Source: Goodfellowiella coeruleoviolacea
GTDB lineage: Bacteria; Actinomycetota; Actinomycetes; Mycobacteriales; Pseudonocardiaceae
DNA: 64,000 nt
Assembly: GCF_024171785.1 (NCBI RefSeq)
Contig: NZ_JAMTCK010000019.1
Coordinates: forward strand, 1 to 64,000
Reading direction: 5' to 3'
This document shows, piece by piece, positions 25,232-34,539 of the stretch; position 1 is the stretch's first letter; each line of letters starts with the position of its first letter. Below the pieces are notes generated by a model. It was not told where the DNA came from. It saw nothing but the letters and a program-made list of their open reading frames with translations, and made no database searches. Position numbers and translations under genes: made by a program.

Positions 25232-26449
25232 CTAGGCCAGGCCCACCGGCAGCGTGCGCAGGCCGTGCACGATCGTGCTGCCCCGCCAGCTCAGCTCGAC
25301 CGGGTCGGCGGCCAGCCGGAGGTTGGGGAACCGCTCCAGCAGCCGCCTGATCGCGATCTCCCCCTCCAGCCTGGCCAGTGGCGCGCCCAGGCAGTAGTGG
25401 ATGCCGTGGCCGAAGGCCACGTGCCCGCTGGTGGGGCGGGTGATGTCCAGTTTGTCCGGGTCGGCGAACCTGCCCGGGTCGCGGTTGGCCGAGGCCAGCG
25501 CCACCAGCACGATCTCCTCGGCCGGGATGACCACCTCGCCCAGCCGCAGCGGCTGGGTGGTGAACCGCAGGGTCGCGGTGTTCACCGGCCCCTCGTAGCG
25601 CAGGAACTCCTCGATGGCGTTGGGCAGCAGCCCGAAGTCGGCGCGCAGCGCGGCCAGCTGGTCGGGGTGGCGCAGCAGGGCGAGCACGCCGTTGCCGATC
25701 AGGTTCACCGTGGTCTCGTGCCCGGCGACCAGCAGCAGGAAGGCCATGGAGATCAGCTCGGCCTCGTTGAGCCGGTCGTCCTCGTCGCTGGCCTGGATCA
25801 GCGCGCTGAACATGTCGTCGCCCGGGTTGGCCCGCTTGTGCGCGATCAGCTGGGTGAGGTAGCCGGCCATGGCCATGGACGCGTCCCGCATCGCGTCGTC
25901 GCCCCTGCCGCTGATGATCGTGTTCGACCAGTCGCGGAACGCGTCGCGGTCGTCCATGGGCACGGCGAGCAGCTCGCAGATCACCGTGATGGGCAGCGGG
26001 AAGGCGAACGCGTCCAGCAGCTCGACCTCGTCCTTGCCGGCCATCTGGTCCAGCAGCTCCGCGGTGATCTCCTCGATCCTGGGCCGCAGCTGCTCGATCC
26101 GGCGCGCGGTGAACGCCTTGGTGACCAGCTTGCGCAGCCGGGTGTGGTCCGGCGGGTCGCTGTTGAGCATGTGCGCGCTGAGCACGTCGGCGAACTCGCC
26201 CCGCTCCGCCGGGTTGGTGACGTGCTTGTCGAACACCGCCTGGAACGCCCGGCCGTCCTTGCTCACACTGGGGTCGGCCAGCGCCGCCCTGGCCTCCTCG
26301 TAGCCGGTGATCAGCCAGACCTTGAGACCGCTGGGCAGCACCACCTGGTGGGCGGGCCCGGACTTCCTCAGCTCCGCGTAGAGCGCGTAGGGATCGTTCG
26401 TGAAGCTCTCATCGAGCCACCGGACCTCGGTGGTCGGCGTTCCCCGCAT
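25232..26449 (-). CDS. Cytochrome P450 (bacterial class I)
   Basis: A 405-residue soluble P450. The I-helix oxygen motif is AGHETT (242-247), the K-helix ExxR is EFLR (281-284), and the heme loop is FGHGIHYCLGAPLARLE with ligand Cys353. MLNSDPPDHTRLRKLV is the C-helix region. It resembles actinobacterial CYP105/CYP107-type hydroxylases that need external ferredoxin and reductase; none is encoded nearby. ATG 26449 follows GAGGAGA. It faces the GNAT operon end-on; it may belong to the cluster or be independent. Confidence 0.93.
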   Translation of the reverse strand: MRGTPTTEVRWLDESFTNDPYALYAELRKSGPAHQVVLPSGLKVWLITGYEEARAALADPSVSKDGRAFQAVFDKHVTNPAERGEFADVLSAHMLNSDPPDHTRLRKLVTKAFTARRIEQLRPRIEEITAELLDQMAGKDEVELLDAFAFPLPITVICELLAVPMDDRDAFRDWSNTIISGRGDDAMRDASMAMAGYLTQLIAHKRANPGDDMFSALIQASDEDDRLNEAELISMAFLLLVAGHETTVNLIGNGVLALLRHPDQLAALRADFGLLPNAIEEFLRYEGPVNTATLRFTTQPLRLGEVVIPAEEIVLVALASANRDPGRFADPDKLDITRPTSGHVAFGHGIHYCLGAPLARLEGEIAIRRLLERFPNLRLAADPVELSWRGSTIVHGLRTLPVGLA

Positions 26450-26820
26450 CAGGAATCTCCTCGTCGACAGTCGCACTGGGGTCCGGCCGGCGGGACAACC
26501 ACCACCGGCCATCTTGGTTAACCCCGTTAACACCAACGTGCCGCCGCGCGGGTTGGTGCCCGCCGACACGAGCATTGCGCCAACCGGACCAGCCGGCGTC
26601 GGCCGGTGCGCCCGTTCGCCGCACACCCCGGTTCACCCGAGCGGCGGCCGGCCGGCGCCGAACCGGGACGAACCCGACCGGGCTGGCGCTCCCCCGGCGG
26701 GCCGGGCCGCTGCCGGCGTGGGGCCACGGGTGGCGGGCCGGCGGGGACTAGGCTCCTAGCCAGCACTCGTGGCCGGTGTCGCCACACCTGCTGTCCACAA
26801 CGTCTGGGAGGTAGCTGCCG
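26450..26820. other. Intergenic region between the P450 and dnaE genes
   Basis: A 371-bp gap holding the divergent promoters of the P450 gene and dnaE. It contains an imperfect palindrome at 26514-26536 (listed separately) and, near the dnaE side, GGGAGG seven to twelve bases before the GTG start. I see no gene or repeat in the rest. Confidence 0.6.
26514..26536. promoter_or_regulatory. Imperfect palindrome upstream of the P450 gene
   Basis: TTGGTTAAC on the left and GTTAACACCAA on the right are separated by three bases; the right arm has an extra AC. It lies 65-87 bp upstream of the P450 start. The AT core in a GC-rich setting suggests a TetR- or MarR-type operator, but no regulator gene is adjacent. 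Confidence 0.45.
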
Positions 26821-29800
26821 GTGTCTGACGGGTCCTTCGTCCACCTGCACGTGCACACCGAGTACTCGATGCTCGACGGGGCCGCCAAGATCGCCCCGTT
26901 GTTCGCCGAGGCGCAGCGGCTGGGGATGCCGGCGGTGGGCATGACCGACCACGGCAACATGTACGGCGCCGACGAGTTCTACCAGCAGGCCCGCAAGACC
27001 GGCATCAAGCCGATCATCGGCATCGAGGCCTACCTGGCCCCGACCAACCGGGCGCACAAGAAGCCGGTGTTCTGGGGCGACCCCAGCCAGCGCGGTGACG
27101 ACATCTCCGGTAGCGGTGCGTACACGCACATGACCATGGTCGCCGCCAACGCCACCGGCCTGCGCAACCTGTTCAAGCTGTCCAGCCGGGCCAGCATCGA
27201 GGGCTACTACTACAAGCCGAGGATGGACCGGGAGCTGGTCGCCGAGCACGCCGAGGGCATCATCGCCACCACCGGCTGCCCGTCCGGCGAGGTGCAGACC
27301 AGGCTGCGGCTGGGCCAGGAGGCCGAGGCGATCCAGGCCGCCTCGGACTACCGGGACATCTTCGGCAAGGAGAACTTCTTCCTCGAACTGATGGACCACG
27401 GGCTGTCCATCGAGCGCCGGGTCCGCGAGGGGCTGCTGGAGATCGGCCGCAAGCTGGGCCTGCCGCCGCTGGCCACCAACGACAGCCACTACGTCACCAA
27501 GGACCAGGCCGACTCGCACGCGGCGCTGCTGTGCGTGCAGTCCGGCAAGACCCTGTCCGACCCGAACCGGTTCAAGTTCGACGGCGACGGCTACTACCTG
27601 AAGTCCGCGCAGGAGATGCGCGAGTACTGGGACGCCGAGGTGCCCGGCGCCACCGACAACACCCTGCTGATCGCCGAGCGCGTGGAGTCCTACGAGGACG
27701 TGTGGACGCTGCGCGACCGGATGCCGGTGTTCCCGGTGCCCGAGGGCGAGACCCCGGAGACCTGGCTGCACAAGGAGGTCATGGCCGGGCTGCACCGCCG
27801 CTTCCCGGACGGCATCCCGGACGGCTACGTCGAGCGGGCCGAGTACGAGCTGAACGTGATCGCCGGCAAGGGTTTCCCGTCCTACTTCCTGGTGGTCGGC
27901 GACCTGGTGCGGCACGCGCGCGAGGTGGGCATCCGGGTCGGCCCCGGCCGTGGCTCGGCCGCCGGCTCGCTGGTCGCCTACGCCCTGGGCATCACCAACC
28001 TGGACCCGATCCCGCACGGCCTGCTGTTCGAGCGGTTCCTCAACCCCGAGCGCGCGTCCATGCCGGACATCGACACCGACTTCGACGACCGCCGGCGCGG
28101 CGAGATGGTGCGCTACGCCACCGAGAAGTGGGGCCACGACAAGGTCGCCCAGGTGATCACCTTCGGCACCATCAAGACCAAGGCGGCGATCAAGGACTCC
28201 GCCCGGGTGCACTACGGCCAGCCCGGCTACTCCATCGCCGACCGGATCTCCAAGGCGCTGCCGCCGCCGATCATGGCCAAGGACATCCCGCTGTCCGGCA
28301 TCGTCGACCCCACCCACGAGCGCTACGGCGAGGCCGCCGAGGTCCGCAACCTGATCGAGACCGACCAGGACGTGGCCCGGATCTTCGAGACCGCGCGCGG
28401 CCTGGAGGGCCTGATCCGCAACGCCGGCGTGCACGCCTGCGCGGTGATCATGTCCTCCGAGCCGCTGATGGACGCGATCCCGCTGTGGCAGCGCGACGAC
28501 GGCTCGATCATCACCGGCTGGGACTACCCGTCGTGCGAGGCCATCGGTCTGTTGAAGATGGACTTCCTCGGCCTGCGCAACCTGACGATCATCGGCGACG
28601 CGATCGACAACATCAGGGCCAACCGGGGCGAGGACATCGACCTGGACACCCTGCAGACCAACGATCCGGCCACCTACCAGCTGCTCGGCCGCGGTGACAC
28701 CCTGGGCGTGTTCCAGCTCGATGGTGGGGCCATGCGCGACCTGCTGCGCCGCATGCAGCCGACCAGCTTCGAGGACATCATCGCGGTCAACGCGCTGTAC
28801 CGGCCCGGCCCGATGGGCATGAACGCGCACAACGACTACGCCGACCGCAAGAACGGCCGGCAGGAGGTCAAGCCGATCCACCCGGAGCTGGCCGAGCCGC
28901 TCAAGGACATCCTGGACGAGACCTACGGTCTGATCGTCTACCAAGAGCAGATCATGTTCATCGCGCAGAAGGTGGCCGGCTACTCCATGGGCCGCGCGGA
29001 CGTGCTGCGCAAGGCGATGGGCAAGAAGAAGCAGGAGGTGCTGGAGAAGGAGTTCGAGGGCTTCCAGGCGGGCATGCGCGCCAACGGCTTCTCCGACGAG
29101 GCCATCAAGGCGCTGTGGGACACGATCCTGCCGTTCGCCGGCTACGCGTTCAACAAGTCGCACGCCGCCGCCTACGCCCTGATCTCCTACTGGACCGCCT
29201 ACCTCAAGGCCAACTACCGCTCCGAGTACATGGCCGCGCTGCTCACCTCGGTGGGTGACAACAAGGACAAGTCCGCGGTCTACCTGTCGGAGTGCCGCCG
29301 GCTGGGCATCAAGGTGCTGCCGCCGGACGTCAACGAGTCGGCGCAGCGCTTCGCCGCGGTCGGCGAGGACATCCGCTTCGGGCTCGGCGCGATCCGCAAC
29401 GTGGGCGCGAACGTCGTCGACTCGATCATCGCGACCAGGGAGAAGAAGGGCAAGTACACCTCCTTCGCCGACTTCCTGGACAAGTCCGAACTGGTCTGCT
29501 GCAACAAGCGGGTGCTGGAGTCGCTGGTCAAGGCCGGCGCGTTCGACTCGTTCGGGCACACCCGGTTGGCCCTGATGCAGGTGCACGAGGAGGCCGTGGA
29601 CGCGGTGGTGCCGCTCAAGCGGCAGGAGGCCATGGGCCAGTTCGACCTGTTCGGCAGCGACGACTCGGCCGACGCCGCGGCCAACGCCTCTCCCCTGGCC
29701 CACCTCAAGCTCACCGACGAGGAGTGGCCGCGCAAGCAGATGCTCGGCTACGAGCGGGAGATGCTGGGCCTGTACGTGTCGGCCCACCCGCTCGACGGCG

Positions 29801-30369
29801 CCCAGCGCATCCTGCGCAAGCACGCCCCCCGGTCGATCGCCGAACTGCTGGCCGACCCGCCCAGCGAGGGCGAGGTGATCATCTCCGGGATGATCTCCTC
29901 GATGGAGCGCCGGGTGAACAAGAACGGCGAGCCGTGGGCCATCACCACCGTGGAGGACCTGGACGCCTCGGTCGAGGTGCTGTTCTTCCCCAAGGCCTAC
30001 AGCGTGCTGGCCACCGACCTGGTCGAGGACGCGGCCGTGGCCATCAAGGGCCGGGTGAACTGGCGCGAGGACAAGATGTCCATCTTCGGCTCGGGCGTGG
30101 TGCCGCTGGACATCAGCGCCATCGAGGCCGGCGTGGACGCCGAGCCGCCCCTGGTGCTGCAGCTGGACGGCAGCAAGGTCAAGCGCCCGCTGCTCAACGA
30201 CCTCAAGCGGGCCTTCCAGGCGCACCCCGGCAACACCCCGGTGCGGATCAAGCTCAAGATCGGCGCCAAGGACATCATGCTCGCCGTGGACGACTACTCG
30301 GTGGAGACCTCCGGCGGCTTCATCGGCGAACTCAAGGGCATCCTGGGCATCGGCTGCATCGTGGAGTGA
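26821..30369 (+). CDS. dnaE: DNA polymerase III subunit alpha
   Basis: A 1182-residue replicative polymerase. The N-terminal PHP domain begins [19 protein letters not shown]. The palm has [17 protein letters not shown] and the catalytic [16 protein letters not shown]. Later come [22 protein letters not shown], the fingers [35 protein letters not shown], a helix-hairpin-helix region and a C-terminal OB fold ([15 protein letters not shown]). It is the normal DnaE1 length and lacks a proofreading exonuclease insertion as in PolC. Start GTG 26821 follows GGGAGG. It is monocistronic, with a strong hairpin downstream. Confidence 0.98.
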   Translation: MSDGSFVHLHVHTEYSMLDGAAKIAPLFAEAQRLGMPAVGMTDHGNMYGADEFYQQARKTGIKPIIGIEAYLAPTNRAHKKPVFWGDPSQRGDDISGSGAYTHMTMVAANATGLRNLFKLSSRASIEGYYYKPRMDRELVAEHAEGIIATTGCPSGEVQTRLRLGQEAEAIQAASDYRDIFGKENFFLELMDHGLSIERRVREGLLEIGRKLGLPPLATNDSHYVTKDQADSHAALLCVQSGKTLSDPNRFKFDGDGYYLKSAQEMREYWDAEVPGATDNTLLIAERVESYEDVWTLRDRMPVFPVPEGETPETWLHKEVMAGLHRRFPDGIPDGYVERAEYELNVIAGKGFPSYFLVVGDLVRHAREVGIRVGPGRGSAAGSLVAYALGITNLDPIPHGLLFERFLNPERASMPDIDTDFDDRRRGEMVRYATEKWGHDKVAQVITFGTIKTKAAIKDSARVHYGQPGYSIADRISKALPPPIMAKDIPLSGIVDPTHERYGEAAEVRNLIETDQDVARIFETARGLEGLIRNAGVHACAVIMSSEPLMDAIPLWQRDDGSIITGWDYPSCEAIGLLKMDFLGLRNLTIIGDAIDNIRANRGEDIDLDTLQTNDPATYQLLGRGDTLGVFQLDGGAMRDLLRRMQPTSFEDIIAVNALYRPGPMGMNAHNDYADRKNGRQEVKPIHPELAEPLKDILDETYGLIVYQEQIMFIAQKVAGYSMGRADVLRKAMGKKKQEVLEKEFEGFQAGMRANGFSDEAIKALWDTILPFAGYAFNKSHAAAYALISYWTAYLKANYRSEYMAALLTSVGDNKDKSAVYLSECRRLGIKVLPPDVNESAQRFAAVGEDIRFGLGAIRNVGANVVDSIIATREKKGKYTSFADFLDKSELVCCNKRVLESLVKAGAFDSFGHTRLALMQVHEEAVDAVVPLKRQEAMGQFDLFGSDDSADAAANASPLAHLKLTDEEWPRKQMLGYEREMLGLYVSAHPLDGAQRILRKHAPRSIAELLADPPSEGEVIISGMISSMERRVNKNGEPWAITTVEDLDASVEVLFFPKAYSVLATDLVEDAAVAIKGRVNWREDKMSIFGSGVVPLDISAIEAGVDAEPPLVLQLDGSKVKRPLLNDLKRAFQAHPGNTPVRIKLKIGAKDIMLAVDDYSVETSGGFIGELKGILGIGCIVE

Positions 30370-30383
30370 CCCGCACGGGCCGG

Positions 30384-30412
30384 GCGGGGCGGGGGCGCAC
30401 CCCCCGCCCCGC
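30384..30412 (+). terminator. dnaE terminator hairpin
   Basis: GCGGGGCGGGGG (30384-30395) is a perfect 12-bp inverted repeat of CCCCCGCCCCGC (30401-30412) with a 5-nt loop, 15 bp after the dnaE stop. There is no U tract. It abuts the dispersed repeat copy C. Confidence 0.75.
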
Positions 30413-30469
30413 GAGTCGACTTTGCAAACCCCCCGAGTTGACAGTTCACGCAGGCCCAAACGGGTGACA
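30410..30469 (+). repeat. Copy C of the dispersed ~60-bp intergenic repeat
   Basis: Begins CGCGAGTCGACTTTGCAAAC and ends AAACGGGTGACA, aligning gap-free with copy B. It overlaps the last bases of the dnaE hairpin. As in the other copies, it is downstream of a gene's stop codon. Confidence 0.75.
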
Positions 30470-30680
30470 ACGCCGGTGGGGTCCGCGGCGGCACTAGCGA
30501 GGATCCGGCCGACGGTGGGCGGTGCGGGTCGGGCAAGGGCACGGTCAGGAGATCGACGACCGAGCGCGCGCCACACGTTCAGGGGGTTTTCCGCCCGGGC
30601 TCGCCCCTCCCCGGTCTACTGGTGGTAGCAACACAGTGACGTGTTGTGCCTGTCAGCGAGACCAGCGGAGAGGGGACGAC

Positions 30681-31496
30681 GTGGCGTTGCTGCCGGATGC
30701 CGCCGACTCGGTGCGCGTGCTGGACGTGACCGGGGCGGACTACCGCCGGGCCTTCGAGTTGTTCCTGGCCGGCACCGACGAGAAGGTGCGCACCCACGAG
30801 TACCTGAACCGGCTGGTCGAGCGGCTGCCCCGGCGGACGGTGTTCCTCGACGTCGGCGCCGGTGAGGGCGGGACCACCGGGCACCTCGCCCGGTACTTCG
30901 CCCGGACCGTCGCGGTCGAGCCGAGCGCGCCCATGCGGGAGGCGCTGCGCCGGGCCTGTCCCACCGCCGAGATCCACGCCGAACCGGTGCACCAGCTGGT
31001 CCTCGACGACGTCCAGGCCGACCTGGCGCTGTGCTCCCACGTGCTCTACTACCTGCCGGAATCCGACTGGGTTCCGCTGGTGCGCCGCGTCCTGACCTGG
31101 GTCAGCCCCGGCGGGACGCTCGTCCTCCTGCTGCAGGCCCCGGACAACGACTGCATGCGCATGGTGGCGCACTTCACCGGAGCCCGGTTCGACCTGCCCG
31201 GTCTGGCCGGGGCACTGGCCGAGCGGTGCGCTGACCTCGTCGCGGACACCACCCTGGACCGCATCACCAACCGCTACCGGACCACCAGCCTGGCCGACGC
31301 GGTCCAGGTGGCCGAGTTCATGCTCAACGTCCCCGCCCTCGCCGAGCAGCGCGACCTGCCCAGCCGCCAGGCCCTGCGCGACTACGTGACCAGCCACTTC
31401 ACCGCACCGGACGGCACGGTCACGATCAACCACGCCCACGACATCCTGCTGGTCCACCGGTCCGGCGCGGCCACGACCCCCGGCTCCCCCGACTGA
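30681..31496 (+). CDS. Class I SAM-dependent methyltransferase
   Basis: A 271-residue protein with motif I VFLDVGAGEGGTTGHLA, motif II TVAVEPSAPMREAL, then ADLALCSHVLYYLPE and the post-motif VSPGGTLVLLLQAPDND. This is the classic fold of small-molecule methyltransferases. GTG 30681 was chosen for the upstream GGAGAGGGGA. The context (a stand-alone gene between dnaE and a secreted lyase) gives no substrate hint. Confidence 0.82.
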   Translation: MALLPDAADSVRVLDVTGADYRRAFELFLAGTDEKVRTHEYLNRLVERLPRRTVFLDVGAGEGGTTGHLARYFARTVAVEPSAPMREALRRACPTAEIHAEPVHQLVLDDVQADLALCSHVLYYLPESDWVPLVRRVLTWVSPGGTLVLLLQAPDNDCMRMVAHFTGARFDLPGLAGALAERCADLVADTTLDRITNRYRTTSLADAVQVAEFMLNVPALAEQRDLPSRQALRDYVTSHFTAPDGTVTINHAHDILLVHRSGAATTPGSPD

Positions 31497-31767
31497 CCGC
31501 CACCCGCAGCCCGGCCAGCACCGGGCGGCCAGCAGCACCACCAGCCCCAGGCCCGCCGCGGCGCGGCGTTCCCGTTGTCCGGCTTGTTCCGGCGCCGCCT
31601 CGACCAGCAGGTCGCGGTCGGGCGGGGTGACGACCGCGGCGGCCGCGCACAGCTGGCCGGTTCGTCCGCCGCCGGTCCGCCAAGCCGCAGTGAGGAACAG
31701 GGCCCGACACACGCCCGGGCGGTCAGGCGTCCCCGGGCCCCGTTCCGCTGCTCGGGTCGCCGCGTCG
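31497..31767. other. Convergent intergenic region, no feature seen
   Basis: A 271-bp gap between the methyltransferase gene and the convergent alginate lyase gene. Open frames here are continuations of antisense frames of the neighbours. I find no convincing coding sequence, RNA gene or repeat. Confidence 0.5.
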
Positions 31768-34296
31768 CTACGCGGCTGCCGGGCCGACGTCGGTCGCGCT
31801 CAGCGGACCCCGGGTGACCGCGGCCGAGGACAGCTCGTCCGCGCCGACGTCGGTGCCGCCGGCACGCGCCTGGCCGTCCATGTCGTCGGTCAGGAACGGG
31901 TGACCGCCGGTGCCGGCGTCGATCGCCGGGCTCCGCGGGCCGATCCGGTACACCGATCCCTCGCGGACCAGCAGCGGGTCCACGGTCCGGATCGCGCCGG
32001 TGGGCTTGCTGACGCCAACGGTCGCCGAGCCGGTCGGCCACGCGATGTTTCCAGCGTAGCCGAGGTTCACCGGTGCCTTGATCTCGTTGAACAGCTTGCC
32101 GCTCCCGCCGGTGACCACGTTGTCGGCGAGGACCGAGTCGACCGGCGCGAGCTTGTAGTTGGCCCCGATCTCGATGTTGGACACGTTGTTCACGAAGGTG
32201 TTGTTCACCACCGTCGCCCGGTAGACGCGCCAGTGCGCGCTGAGCGCGCCCGAGGTGTCCACGTCACCGCCGTCCAGTTGCAGTGCGGCGTCGTAGCCGG
32301 TGCCGGTCAGGCCCTCGAAGTAGTTGTTGTAGATCCTGTGGTCCTGGCCGTAGACCCGGATTCCCCCGGTGCCCGCCTTGCCGCCACCGAGGAAGAAGTT
32401 GCCGTGGAACGTGCCCCGGTTGCCGTGCCGGTGCGACAACGTGCCCTGTGAGGTGCGGAACGTGTTGTAGCGGACGGTGTTGTCGTTGCTCTTCACCGAG
32501 ATGATCTCCGGGTCGCCGTCGCAGTTCTCGAACAGGTTGGACTCGATGACGGTGAACCCGCTGGACCGGGAGATCTCACTCCAGCCGACCCTGATGGCCT
32601 CCATCTCGTTCTCCGCGCGCGGACCGATGTCGCGGAAGTGGTTGTGGTCGATGAGGTCGTGCTGGGACTGCTGGGTGTCCGATCCGTCGATCGTGATGAA
32701 GTTCCCCAGCTGGTGCTTCTCCTCGAACAGGTTGTGGTCGATCCGGTTGTGGTGGCTGTTCGCCCCGCCGATGAGCACCCACTTCAGCGAGGAGTCCTCG
32801 GTGAGCCGGAAGTGGTTGCGGGTCAACCGGACGTTGTTCGAACTGGTGATCTTCACCGTGTCGCTGTTCGTCCACTTCAGACCTTCGAAGGTGACGTGCG
32901 AGGAGTTCGCCACCTCCAGCTGCCCGTCGGTGACCACGGCCCTGCCCCGGTTGGCCGCGACCACGGTGATGGGTTGGCTGGCGGTCCCGTTCTTGCCGGT
33001 CATCGTGCCGATCGTGTACTCGCCGTCGGCGAGCACGATCCGGTCCCCGGCCTGCGCGGCGCTGAACGCGCTCCGCAACTGGCTGGAGGTGGCGACGTTG
33101 ACGACACGGCCAGGCCCAGGAGCGGGCCCCTGGTCACCGTCGTCGTGCGTCACGGTGAGGTCGTAGATCCGCACCTCGCCGTAGTTGCCCGCACTGCAGG
33201 GCGAGGAGTTCGAGCAGTTGGCCTGGGTGTAGACACCCGCCTTGAAATACCCACCCGAGAAGCTCTTCGAGATCGTGGTCTGCAACACCCCGTTGTAGTA
33301 CGCCCGGATCTGCCCACCACTGACCTCGAACTTCGCCTGAAACCGCGTCCCCAACACGTAGTCATCGGTCACCAACCTGTACCGCGACGTGTCCCCGTTG
33401 GTCACGTAGAGCTTGCTGCCCTCCAACCGGAACACCGACACGTCATCACTGGCATCGTGGATCTGACCAGCCACCACCACCGACTGACCCGCCGGCAACG
33501 CCGTGATCGCCTGATCGATCACCATCGTGTGCACACCCGACGTCGACGACCAACTCGCCTTGCTGGCCCCCGAATCCGTCATCTCCCGCAACTCCGACCG
33601 CGGATACTTCGACCCACTGGTCGTCACCCCGTTCACCGCCGCCCGGAACTGCACCGCGGCACAATCCCCGGTCGCCCGAAACCACGGATCAACCGAAAAC
33701 CGCGCCAACTCCGGCTGCTCCACATTGGTCGGACTCTCCTCCTCCCCGATCGGCAACCCCACATACCAGTTCGTCAGATCCACCACATCGCTGGGGTAGG
33801 TGCAGGTGCCGCCGTCCGCATCCCGGCCGTTGATCCTGGCCTCGGTGATGCTCGTCCAGTCGTTGGAGGTGTTGCCATAGCCCACGATCCGCACGTACCG
33901 CCCAGCGCGATCGGCGAAGTCGTAGTCCTGCAACCCCAAACTGCTCCCACTACTGGTCCGCCGCGACACCACCGTCACCCACGACGACCCGTCCTCGGAC
34001 ACCTGCACATCGAACGTGTCCCGCCGCGTGTCCCCCTTGTGCCACGCCACCGACACCGACCCCACCACCTGGGACGACCCCAGGTCATACCGAATCCACA
34101 CCCCCTCCCCCTCCGCCGACCACCGAGTCCCGAAATCCCCATCCACGGTGTTGGCCGGGACGTTCCCGTCGTCCCCACTCGCCACCACACCCACCACCGG
34201 CAACGCAGCACCCACCGCCGACGCCACCGGGTGGTACGCACCTGAGACCGCGAACGCGAGCGCGGTCACCACAACGGCGCGATGAGACCGCCTCAT
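31768..34296 (-). CDS. Secreted bimodular alginate lyase (CBM32-like + PL7 + PL6)
   Basis: An 842-residue protein with a signal peptide (1-~27, cleavage near ASA-VG). Residues ~30-157 form a discoidin/F5-8 type C module (CBM32-like). Residues ~165-385 are a PL7 alginate lyase with all three hallmark blocks: RSELREM (233-239), QIH (278-280) and YFKAGVYTQ (350-358). A short Pro/Gly linker follows. Residues ~398-830 are a PL6 beta-helix lyase with the likely catalytic Lys602 (ISVKSND) and Arg623 (LSHRHGN). The enzyme should cut alginate by beta-elimination, one module endolytic and the other possibly exolytic or G-specific. ATG 34296 follows GAGGAGGAGG. Codon choice changes at the linker. Confidence 0.9.
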   Translation of the reverse strand: MRRSHRAVVVTALAFAVSGAYHPVASAVGAALPVVGVVASGDDGNVPANTVDGDFGTRWSAEGEGVWIRYDLGSSQVVGSVSVAWHKGDTRRDTFDVQVSEDGSSWVTVVSRRTSSGSSLGLQDYDFADRAGRYVRIVGYGNTSNDWTSITEARINGRDADGGTCTYPSDVVDLTNWYVGLPIGEEESPTNVEQPELARFSVDPWFRATGDCAAVQFRAAVNGVTTSGSKYPRSELREMTDSGASKASWSSTSGVHTMVIDQAITALPAGQSVVVAGQIHDASDDVSVFRLEGSKLYVTNGDTSRYRLVTDDYVLGTRFQAKFEVSGGQIRAYYNGVLQTTISKSFSGGYFKAGVYTQANCSNSSPCSAGNYGEVRIYDLTVTHDDGDQGPAPGPGRVVNVATSSQLRSAFSAAQAGDRIVLADGEYTIGTMTGKNGTASQPITVVAANRGRAVVTDGQLEVANSSHVTFEGLKWTNSDTVKITSSNNVRLTRNHFRLTEDSSLKWVLIGGANSHHNRIDHNLFEEKHQLGNFITIDGSDTQQSQHDLIDHNHFRDIGPRAENEMEAIRVGWSEISRSSGFTVIESNLFENCDGDPEIISVKSNDNTVRYNTFRTSQGTLSHRHGNRGTFHGNFFLGGGKAGTGGIRVYGQDHRIYNNYFEGLTGTGYDAALQLDGGDVDTSGALSAHWRVYRATVVNNTFVNNVSNIEIGANYKLAPVDSVLADNVVTGGSGKLFNEIKAPVNLGYAGNIAWPTGSATVGVSKPTGAIRTVDPLLVREGSVYRIGPRSPAIDAGTGGHPFLTDDMDGQARAGGTDVGADELSSAAVTRGPLSATDVGPAAA

Positions 34297-34493
34297 CGAA
34301 CCTCCTCCTCTGGTAGGGAGTGCCGGACCAATTCGGTGTGCCGACGCGGAACGGGGTCAGGCGGTCGCGGAACAACCCGGCAGAGCGCTCGTGACCAGGC
34401 GGCTCACCGGGAATGCCCGGCGGCGGACGTGGTCCCGATCCGCCACCACCCTCGGGTTCGGCTCCAGCACGCCGGCAGAATGGCAGGGGTCCG

Positions 34494-34509
34494 TTGGGAC
34501 CGGTCCCAA
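34494..34509. promoter_or_regulatory. Perfect 16-bp palindrome, LacI-like operator
   Basis: TTGGGACCGGTCCCAA is perfectly symmetric with a CG-type centre, the layout of LacI/CebR-type sugar regulators. It lies 31 bp upstream of the kinase start and 198 bp upstream of the alginate lyase start. No LacI gene is in the window, so the binder is unknown. Confidence 0.6.
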
Positions 34510-34539
34510 TACGCCACAGCGACGACTAGACTACGCAGA

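Noticed and set aside
26527-30576. A 1349-residue minus-strand frame
   Set aside because: It is antisense to dnaE, whose motifs are complete; the antisense frame is kept open by GC-rich codons.
31627-32451. Plus-strand 274-residue frame at the end of the alginate lyase gene
   Set aside because: It is antisense to the PL6 module and shows no protein motif.
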